Below are positions 14,847-20,681 of a DNA stretch of 24,216 bases, in pieces. The stretch lies in the NCBI GenBank assembly GCA_028277515.1, contig JANQGC010000302.1:1-24216 (forward strand), written 5' to 3'. The position numbers were made by a program, and so were the translations under genes. How positions within the stretch are numbered: position 1 is the first letter of the stretch; the number at the start of each line of letters is the position of its first letter. This DNA comes from Anaerolineae bacterium. GTDB taxonomy: Bacteria; Chloroflexota; Anaerolineae; Promineifilales; Promineifilaceae. The notes under the pieces were generated by a model. The model searched no databases and was not told the DNA's origin. It worked only from the letters and a program-made list of their open reading frames with translations.

Positions 14847-15025
14847 AATGCCTGGCACTTCAAGTCTATTTCCTGAGGCTACGAGGTCACCTAAAGTGCC
14901 TGGCATTTGTTAAGGAACTTTGTGAATAAACCACTAAAACCTCTGAGGTCTTTAATTGATGCTATACAAAAGAAACTGATTGTGACCTCAGAGGTTTGCT
15001 TCCAGGGTGGGTCAAAAACCCACCC
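14846..15025 (+). repeat. Three successive stem-loops between binding-protein and permease genes
   Basis: AAATGCCTGGCACTT (14846-14860) pairs with AAGTGCCTGGCATTT (14894-14908) apart from its central base. AAACCTCTGAGGTC (14937-14950) pairs perfectly with GACCTCAGAGGTTT (14984-14997). GGGTGGGT (15005-15012) pairs perfectly with ACCCACCC (15018-15025). The first stem begins at the stop codon of the binding-protein gene. The last ends 20 bases before the permease ATG and could occlude its translation start. Such stems commonly protect the binding-protein message and lower expression downstream. Confidence 0.85.
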
Positions 15026-15045
15026 TTAAAGGGATCAGGACACCT

Positions 15046-15990
15046 ATGGCTACGATTGAGAATAGCACAGGATTAAGCGCAAGGCTGCGCAACTTTATAA
15101 GTGGCAAGGAACGAAATACCACCAGGCGCAGCAGCAAATTGGCCTATTATTTGCTGAGCGCGCCGGCTCTGATTTTAAGTCTGTCCATCATTTTTATCCC
15201 CTTCTTGCTCACCATTTTCACCGCATTCACTGATTGGAACGGCATATCTCCCCGATTTAATTGGGTGGGCGTTGAGAACTTTCAAGATATAGCGGCCGAC
15301 AGGATCTTCTGGTTATCCGTCACTAACAACATCAAGTGGACGTTGTTATTCATCACCATCCCCGTCGCCGTCGGATTGCTGGCCGCCGTCCTTTTGTTCA
15401 CCCTGAAAAGAGGCAGAACATTCTACCAAATCGCTTTTCTGATTCCCTTTATCCTGGCTCCTGTGACCAACGCCATCCTCTGGCTCAACATTATTTTCAG
15501 CCCCACATCCGGTTTAATCGGTTACTTAAAAAAAATCGGCTTTGAAATTTCCGTGCCGCTGAGCAATACCAGAACCGCGCTTTTCGCGGTGGCCGGGGTA
15601 GACATGTGGCATTATTGGGGTTTCCTCACCGTCATCTATCTCGCCGCTTTAAGGCAAACGCCAAAGGAACAAATCGAAGCCGGCATTATCGAAGGGGCTT
15701 CGGGTTATCAACTGTTTAGATATATCTACCTGCCCAACATCAAGCCCACCTTGCAGTTGATGTTTGTGATCATTATCATCTACTCCTTTCTAACATTCGA
15801 TTATATCTATCTCATCACCTGGGGCGGTCCGGCGCACTCGACAGAGATGCTGAGCACCTACGCCTACTCCTTTGCTTTCTCCATGTTCCAGGTGGGGAAG
15901 GCGGCGGCCGTCTCCCTGGTGATGGGCTTGTTTGGGGCAGTTTCGGCTTTCCTATATATCTGGCTCAGCAGAAAAGACATCATGGAGTAA
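15046..15990 (+). CDS. Sugar-type ABC transporter permease (UgpA/MalF class)
   Basis: A 314-residue membrane protein with about six membrane segments; the first (about 34-56, YYLLSAPALILSLSIIFIPFLL) follows a basic cytoplasmic N-terminus. The EAA loop that contacts the ATPase is seen as EAGIIEGASGYQLFRYIYLPNIKP. I chose ATG 15046, preceded by TCAGGA. An in-frame GTG at 15007 lies inside a hairpin and is unlikely. It forms a heterodimer with the next permease. No ATPase gene is present in the operon, so the pair presumably uses a shared MsmK/UgpC-type ATPase encoded elsewhere, as is common for this importer class. Confidence 0.92.
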   Translation: MATIENSTGLSARLRNFISGKERNTTRRSSKLAYYLLSAPALILSLSIIFIPFLLTIFTAFTDWNGISPRFNWVGVENFQDIAADRIFWLSVTNNIKWTLLFITIPVAVGLLAAVLLFTLKRGRTFYQIAFLIPFILAPVTNAILWLNIIFSPTSGLIGYLKKIGFEISVPLSNTRTALFAVAGVDMWHYWGFLTVIYLAALRQTPKEQIEAGIIEGASGYQLFRYIYLPNIKPTLQLMFVIIIIYSFLTFDYIYLITWGGPAHSTEMLSTYAYSFAFSMFQVGKAAAVSLVMGLFGAVSAFLYIWLSRKDIME

Positions 15991-15997
15991 GAAAAAA

Positions 15998-16837
15998 ATG
16001 CAAAGTATGCGACGCAGAGAACTCACCTTTCAGACCATCACCCACATCGTCCTGATCACCCTGGCCTTAACCGCCTTAGTGCCCATCCTGTTGGTATTCA
16101 TTAACAGCTTTAAGCCCCACGCCGAAATCGTGCGCAATCCGCTCGCTTTGCCTGCCCAGATAACCTTCGTCAATTTCGTCGATGGCTGGCAGGCCGGCAA
16201 CTTTTCAACCGGTTTTATTAACAGCGTTATTTTGTCCGGCACGGCCGTTATCGTCTCTGTGACCGCATCTTCATTTCTCGGCTATGTTCTGGCCGGCCGG
16301 AAGATCAGAGAATACAAGCTCATCATGGCCTACTTTTTAATTGCCATGACCGTGCCCATTCAATTATTCCTGTTCCCTCTTTACATCGTTTTCGCCAGGT
16401 TGGACTTAATAGGCAATCTTGTGGCCATCGGCTTTGTCCTGGCCGCATTAAATCTGCCGCTCGCCGTTTTATTAATGCGCACGTTTTTCCTGAAAGTGCC
16501 CCTTGAACTGGAAGAAGCGGCCAGGATCGACGGCGCCAGCACCTGGCAGGTCTTGCGCCATATCATGCTGCCCATCGTCTCACCAGGGCTGATCACCGTG
16601 GCCATCATCGTCGGCCTTTATTCCTGGAATGAATTTTTGATCACCTCGACCTTTATTTCCGGCGAGAAAAATTTCACAGCGACCTTGGGGTTCTTGTCCA
16701 TGAACGGCACCTATACCTCAAACCAGGGACCGCTCATGGCCGGAGCCATGATCATGATCGTCCCGGTCATCATATTCTTCTTGATTATGCAAAAGTATTT
16801 TATTGATGGTTTATCAAGCGGCGCAGTAAAAGGTTAA
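15998..16837 (+). CDS. Sugar-type ABC transporter permease (UgpE/MalG class)
   Basis: A 279-residue membrane protein with about six membrane segments and the EAA loop EEAARIDGASTWQVLRHIMLPIVSPG. The ending YFIDGLSSGAVKG is the characteristic C-terminus of MalG/UgpE-type permeases. The ATG at 15998 is chosen from the GGAG ten bases upstream that overlaps the end of the preceding permease gene; the extended frame from 15932 runs inside that gene and is rejected. It lies seven bases after the first permease and is clearly co-transcribed with it. Confidence 0.93.
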   Translation: MQSMRRRELTFQTITHIVLITLALTALVPILLVFINSFKPHAEIVRNPLALPAQITFVNFVDGWQAGNFSTGFINSVILSGTAVIVSVTASSFLGYVLAGRKIREYKLIMAYFLIAMTVPIQLFLFPLYIVFARLDLIGNLVAIGFVLAALNLPLAVLLMRTFFLKVPLELEEAARIDGASTWQVLRHIMLPIVSPGLITVAIIVGLYSWNEFLITSTFISGEKNFTATLGFLSMNGTYTSNQGPLMAGAMIMIVPVIIFFLIMQKYFIDGLSSGAVKG

Positions 16838-16844
16838 CAAGCTA

Positions 16845-16963
16845 CCCGACAGTTTAGAAATAGGACGCGGAAAAGAGCGGATTTACGCCGATAAAAATAA
16901 AAAATTCAGCGTCATCAGCGTCAATCAGCGTCCAATTAATCTTCTCTTTGTATAAGTGTCGGG
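16845..16963 (+). mobile_element. ~119-bp MITE-like element, copy B, with CCCGACA terminal inverted repeats
   Basis: The element starts CCCGACAGTT and ends AAGTGTCGGG, terminal inverted repeats matching at 9 of 10 positions. Its interior contains tandem-like AGCGTCATCAGCGTCAATC blocks. A degenerate copy in the opposite orientation lies at 9152-9274. It carries no reading frame. It occupies nearly all the gap between the permease and ARH-fusion genes, ending 18 bases before the ATG of the latter, so it may affect expression of that gene. Confidence 0.78.
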
Positions 16964-16981
16964 TCACTAGAAAGGATAAAA

Positions 16982-19099
16982 ATGAACTTAGAAAAATATT
17001 ACGAAAAAATCTACGCCGGTGTTCTCGGCAAAATTATCGGCGTTTACCTGGGACGGCCGGTGGAAGGCTGGTCTTACGACGCCATCCGCAACACCTTTGG
17101 CACGGTTGACTATTATGTCAGCCATGAAGTGGGCGCTCCGTTAATCATTCCCGATGATGATATTTCAGGAACCTTCGTGTTTTACCGGGCCTTGGCAGAC
17201 AACGGATCGCCGCCTGACATCACTCCCGAACAAATCGGAGAAACCTGGCTCAACTATATTATCGAAAACAAAACCATCCTCTGGTGGGGTGGGTTATCCA
17301 GGTCCACGGAGCATTCCGCCTACGTACAGCTAAAAAATGGCATTAAACCCCCTTTGAGCGGCTCAATTGCCCTCAACGGCCGTTCCATCGCCGAACAGAT
17401 CGGCGCTCAAATATTCATTGATACCTGGGCCATGGCCAATCCGGGCGATCCCGCCCTGGCCGTAGAAATGGCCCGTAAAGCGGCCTGTGTCAGCCACGAT
17501 GGCATCGCCGTTGATGCCGCCTGTTACCTGGCGGCAATGGAAGCGCTCGCCTTTGACGAACAAGACCTGGATACCATCTTGCAGGAGGCGCTGGCCTACA
17601 ATGAAAACCCCCAATTGCAATTTCTCGTCCAAAGCGTCATCGATCGCTGCGACCGGGCGAGTCATTGGCGGCAGGTGCGTGATTGGATCGAAGAGCATCA
17701 CAGTTACGCCGTTTATCGCGGAAACTGCCCGATGGTCACGAATCACCTGTCCGTGATTATGGCGCTCAAAATGGGGGGTGATGATTTTCATAAGAGTATA
17801 TCCATTGCCACATCGGCCGGTTGGGACACCGATTGCAATGCCGGCAATGTGGGCTGCCTGAATGCCATCAGACTTGGTCTTGATGCGATCAACGCGGGAC
17901 CCGACTTGCGCGGTCCGATTGCCGACCGCATGTTTGTGGTCAGCTCTGATGGCGGATCATGCGTAACCGACGCCGTCCAGGAGACGCGAAAAATAATTAA
18001 AGTGGCCGAAGAACTACGCGGCCGTGCGGCAAGCATTCCGCGCCAGAAATATGCCTTTGAGTTCCCCGATTCAACCCAGGGATTTATGCTGCATCCCGAT
18101 TACGGCTTTGTCCAGGCGATTAAATCATTAAGCAATGCCCTTGAGGTGGACGGCCAACCGGGCTTATGTCTGGAATACGTCGCCCTGGCCCGCGGCGTCA
18201 AAGGGGCAATTGCCGTACAAACCTATTCCGACCCGCAGCCCAAAGCGGCCAAAGACACCAGCTACTTTGAAGTGGAAGCCAGCCCCTCACTTTACCCCAC
18301 CCAAACCGTTAAAGCGGTATTTGCATCCGCCCAGGATAAAAATCCTTCGATAAAATTTTTCATTGATTATTACGATGAAAAAGATGAAATATCGACCATT
18401 GCCGGGGAACCTATGGCCATTAATCGGGGTGAAACCGTATGCCAATGGGACGTTCCTGATACCGGGGGACGGCCGGTATATCGTTTAGGCATGCAACTGT
18501 TATCCGCTGAACGGCTGGACGGCCGCCTGACCTTAAGAAGTCTGGATTGGCCAGGCGCGCCCCGACATTTTCACATGGGGAAATCCTACGAACTGACCCC
18601 CGGCATCTCCCCGTTTGTCACCAACACAAAATGGCTGTCTTCCTTCATGTCCTCAGCCTTGAATTTTCACCCGGATTACCTGGCCACCTTCTCGCTTTCC
18701 CATCCTGAACAAAACGGGGTTGTCACCATTGGTTCCCAGGAGTGGGATAATTACTACGTGGAGTCGCGTATAGAATTCGTACACCAGCAATCCGCGGGAT
18801 TAGTCGCCCGCTCATGTGGCCATCGACGTTATTACGCGGCCGTACTCAAAAACGGCCAGGCGGCCATCATCAAACGCAAAGATGGCGAAGTCATCGACCT
18901 AGCCGCCGCCGGCCTTGACTATGCAGATGATGCTGTTTTTGATGTTAAATTTGAAGTGCACAACAACCATCTGGCCATGTACTTGGACGGCCAGGCAATT
19001 ATCAGCGCCGAGGACAGTGAATACCCGACCGGCGCCGCCGGATACGTCGTCGACACAGGCGCCATTGTTTGCGATGGATTTACAGTGGGTCGTTGCTGA
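16982..19099 (+). CDS. ADP-ribosylglycohydrolase-like enzyme fused to a C-terminal LamG-like beta-sandwich
   Basis: A 705-residue protein, about twice the usual ARH length. Residues 1-345 form an ARH-type helical domain: YAGVLGKIIGVYLGRPVEG (11-29), the first metal motif PDDDISGT (57-64) and the second motif GWDTDCNAGNVG (280-291). Residues about 365-545 look like a beta-rich middle domain, and about 555-705 (WDNYYVESRIEF through AMYLDGQ and GFTVG) resemble a concanavalin/LamG or DUF1080-like sandwich that usually binds sugars. No signal peptide is seen, so it should act in the cytoplasm on imported material. AAAGGATAAAA precedes the ATG. As the last gene of the importer operon it probably performs the first hydrolytic step. 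The exact glycoside is unknown. Confidence 0.88.
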   Translation: MNLEKYYEKIYAGVLGKIIGVYLGRPVEGWSYDAIRNTFGTVDYYVSHEVGAPLIIPDDDISGTFVFYRALADNGSPPDITPEQIGETWLNYIIENKTILWWGGLSRSTEHSAYVQLKNGIKPPLSGSIALNGRSIAEQIGAQIFIDTWAMANPGDPALAVEMARKAACVSHDGIAVDAACYLAAMEALAFDEQDLDTILQEALAYNENPQLQFLVQSVIDRCDRASHWRQVRDWIEEHHSYAVYRGNCPMVTNHLSVIMALKMGGDDFHKSISIATSAGWDTDCNAGNVGCLNAIRLGLDAINAGPDLRGPIADRMFVVSSDGGSCVTDAVQETRKIIKVAEELRGRAASIPRQKYAFEFPDSTQGFMLHPDYGFVQAIKSLSNALEVDGQPGLCLEYVALARGVKGAIAVQTYSDPQPKAAKDTSYFEVEASPSLYPTQTVKAVFASAQDKNPSIKFFIDYYDEKDEISTIAGEPMAINRGETVCQWDVPDTGGRPVYRLGMQLLSAERLDGRLTLRSLDWPGAPRHFHMGKSYELTPGISPFVTNTKWLSSFMSSALNFHPDYLATFSLSHPEQNGVVTIGSQEWDNYYVESRIEFVHQQSAGLVARSCGHRRYYAAVLKNGQAAIIKRKDGEVIDLAAAGLDYADDAVFDVKFEVHNNHLAMYLDGQAIISAEDSEYPTGAAGYVVDTGAIVCDGFTVGRC

Positions 19100-19248
19100 C
19101 CTGAAAACCCATTCGTCCTTTCAAAGAAACCTTGATTCCGGCACCGAGTTTTGACACTGATAATTATTCTATTAGAAGGTAAATTTGAGTTGCCGTTGAA
19201 AATACCAAAAAGGGAGATTTATGAGATTGTTGTTTTGTCATATATTCA

Positions 19249-19278
19249 GTCGAAATCCGCCGGCCTAACCCCATCATA
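19249..19278 (+). repeat. Direct repeat, left copy, flanking the transposase remnant
   Basis: A 30-base sequence beginning GTCGAAATCCGCCGGCC and ending CCCCATCATA. It is identical in 29 of 30 positions to 19658-19687, and the similarity continues into ACGGCCG on both. The two copies bracket the Y1 transposase remnant, as REP sequences do around their dedicated transposase. Confidence 0.85.
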
Positions 19279-19334
19279 AAAACGGCCGAGGACATCCGGC
19301 AGTAAGCAAACAGCAGGATTTCTGTTGGGCATTT

Positions 19335-19367
19335 AGATTGGTCCAATCTTAAAGATTGGACCAATCT
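19335..19367. repeat. Perfect 16-bp hairpin with 1-base loop at the end of the transposase remnant
   Basis: AGATTGGTCCAATCTT (19335-19350) is followed by one A and then its exact complement (19352-19367). The remnant transposase stop codon (19351-19349) is inside this hairpin. The following 20 bases, AATCTTGCTCATGAGCCTCC (19363-19382), recur with two changes at 20501-20520 beside another hairpin. Confidence 0.85.
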
Positions 19368-19660
19368 TGCTCATGAGCCTCCATAAACTGCCGCTTACTG
19401 CCAAACCAATCGATCACCTGCACGCGATTGATCTTGGAAGGTTGATCACTGTTAAATGCGGGAAAGGATGACCATGGCCAGTCGCGGAAATCAGCCACCA
19501 GCCCATGATTTTGCGGGTTTTTGTGAATAAGAGAATTAACTGCTGAAAATAGGATTGGCTATCCACCCGTTTGCGATGAAACGGCCGTTCAAATAATGTG
19601 CCCGTTCGTTCCGTAAGGGTTGGGCCGGCGGGATAAGATGCAAAGGAAGCATCTGCTGTC
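19349..19660 (-). pseudogene. Frameshifted, 5'-truncated IS200/REP-associated (Y1) transposase remnant
   Basis: On the minus strand one frame reads LTERTGTLFERPFHRKRV followed by DSQSYFQQLI, and continuing in another frame LIHKNPQNHGLVADFRDW, PWSSFPAFNSDQPS and then DWFGSKRQFMEAHEQDWSNL before a TAA at 19351-19349. The RTGTLFERPF and IHKNPxxHGLVxDxxDWPWSS segments are hallmarks of the Y1 (IS200-like, RAYT) transposase C-terminus. A frameshift near 19530 joins the two pieces. The catalytic N-terminal half with the HUH motif is missing: coding resemblance begins at about 19645, right beside the direct repeat at 19658. The gene cannot be functional. Confidence 0.85.
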
Positions 19661-19687
19661 GAAATCCGCCGGCCTAACCCCATCATG
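19658..19687 (+). repeat. Direct repeat, right copy, flanking the transposase remnant
   Basis: Second copy of the 30-base sequence at 19249-19278, same orientation, 409 bases downstream. It replaces the N-terminal part of the transposase, so recombination or insertion at this repeat probably created the truncation. Confidence 0.85.
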
Positions 19688-19734
19688 AGACGGCCGGGAC
19701 CGCCCCGCTGCGCCCCCCATACTCAAACCTAGGC

Positions 19735-20013
19735 TCAAAGCTTATCGATCAACTCTTCCATACTCACCGCAGGCTGAATCTCAATTGATGCATTCAATTT
19801 CGCAAACAACGGTTCGTTTATCACAGCCATTTGACCTTGATCCGCTTCCTCAAAAAAAATCGTTCCCGCGCGCTTGCCATCCTGCAGATGAAAGTAGGCC
19901 GCTTCCGGCTTCACCCTTTCAACCAGCGCTTTGATCGCCTGCGCCAGAGAACCATCAGCCTCGGCTTCATTTCCTTTTTCAACCGGTATCGTAAATTGCA
20001 GCATTAAACGCAT
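19735..20013 (-). CDS. Small conserved protein of unknown function
   Basis: A 92-residue soluble protein beginning MRLMLQFTIPVEKGN with a predicted compact alpha/beta ferredoxin-like pattern: a first strand, a helix AQAIKALVERVKPEA, strands AAYFHLQDGKRAGTIFFE, then NEPLFAKLNASIEIQPAVSMEEL. This resembles small stand-alone proteins seen in Actinobacteria and Chloroflexota that are annotated only as hypothetical, and I cannot assign a function. I chose ATG 20013, preceded by GAGAGG, over the TTG at 20028. It is isolated between mobile-element debris on both sides. Composition and intact motifs suggest a real gene. Confidence 0.75.
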   Translation of the reverse strand: MRLMLQFTIPVEKGNEAEADGSLAQAIKALVERVKPEAAYFHLQDGKRAGTIFFEEADQGQMAVINEPLFAKLNASIEIQPAVSMEELIDKL

Positions 20014-20112
20014 AGTTTCGCCTCTCAATAGTTGCTGGACCGTCGCAGTTCCAGACCTAATCTTATCGCTTCACCATAATATTAATCGATTTAGCCACTG
20101 CCTGCATCCTGA

Positions 20113-20475
20113 GATGGGGGCAAAACCCCATCCACCACCTACCTCAACGACATCGGCCAATTCTCCGCCGCCGTCCTCGGCCTACCCTTATACGACTACC
20201 AGCTCCAGCCCCTCTATGCCATCATCGACAGCATCCGCCACCGCCGCGGCCGTGAATTCCTCCTTCTTTTCAGCCGCCAGTCCGGCAAAAATGAAGCCAT
20301 CGCCCACCTCCTCGTTTACCTGCTCAACCTTTTCCAGCGCGGAGGTGGCAACATGGTCTTCGCCGCCCTCATCGCCGAAGCCGACCGCTTGCTCCAATCC
20401 GGCAAGATCGTCATCGGCCACGTCCATTCCGCCATCATTCAGTCTCCCAACCCCCTCGATCTCTCCTGGAAGTGA
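20113..20475 (+). pseudogene. Phage terminase large subunit remnant, N-terminal fragment
   Basis: The plus frame reads YLNDIGQFSAAVLGLPLYDY, QLQPLYAIIDSIRHRRG, then REFLLLFSRQSGKNEAIAHL and LVYLLNLFQRGGGNMVFAAL before TGA at 20473-20475. RQSGKNEA is the modified Walker A of large terminase ATPases, and the preceding PLYDYQLQPL segment fits the adenine-binding start of that domain. There is no ATG in frame after the upstream stop (20110-20112). Only about 118 codons remain of the 450-600 expected. The frame ends one base into a hairpin repeat (20474-20504), which may have cut the gene. Codons almost all end in C, more extreme than neighbouring genes, suggesting a foreign origin. Confidence 0.72.
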
Positions 20476-20504
20476 TTTGTCAAATCTAGCAGATTTGACA
20501 AATC
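20474..20504. repeat. Perfect 14-bp hairpin with tag, truncating the terminase remnant
   Basis: GATTTGTCAAATCT (20474-20487), loop AGC, then its exact complement (20491-20504). The following AATCTTGCTCTTGCGCCTCC (20501-20520) matches the tag beside the 19335-19367 hairpin in 18 of 20 positions. The arms differ from that hairpin at paired positions, so pairing has been kept. Confidence 0.82.
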
Positions 20505-20542
20505 TTGCTCTTGCGCCTCCTCAACCACCAGCCCATGCTCTG

Positions 20543-20575
20543 AAATTAGACCAATCTCCGAGATTGGTCTAATTT
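20543..20575. repeat. Perfect 15-bp hairpin followed by a T-run
   Basis: AAATTAGACCAATCT (20543-20557), loop CCG, AGATTGGTCTAATTT (20561-20575), continuing TT. It could act as a weak intrinsic terminator on the plus strand, but no intact plus-strand gene precedes it. Its CCAATCT/AGATTGG core resembles the hairpin at 19335-19367. The remaining bases up to 20681 hold nothing I recognise. Confidence 0.75.
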
Positions 20576-20681
20576 TTAGCTGCGCCTGCGTCTTCTCGCT
20601 GTAGGTGCGCTTATAAATTGTGTAAATCCGGAGGGTTTAAGTCCACCCGACGGCCGTTCACGCTGAATACTCTTTCCATCA

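Noticed and set aside
4814..15025. CRISPR array made of the many short palindromic repeats
   Set aside because: The repeats differ in sequence, are not regularly spaced and no cas genes are present.
15007..15045. GTG start at 15007 for the first permease
   Set aside because: It lies within the GGGTGGGT hairpin, has no ribosome-binding site, and the ATG at 15046 gives the expected length.
16845..16963. CCCGACA-ended element as a bidirectional terminator only
   Set aside because: The inverted ends are 119 bases apart and the interior matches a second locus across its length, which fits a dispersed repeat better than a terminator.
19931..20572. A 213-codon plus-strand frame rich in Pro/Ser/Thr
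   Set aside because: Composition is typical of a shifted frame of GC-rich coding DNA; the neighbouring frame contains recognisable terminase motifs, and its start lies inside the small protein gene on the other strand.
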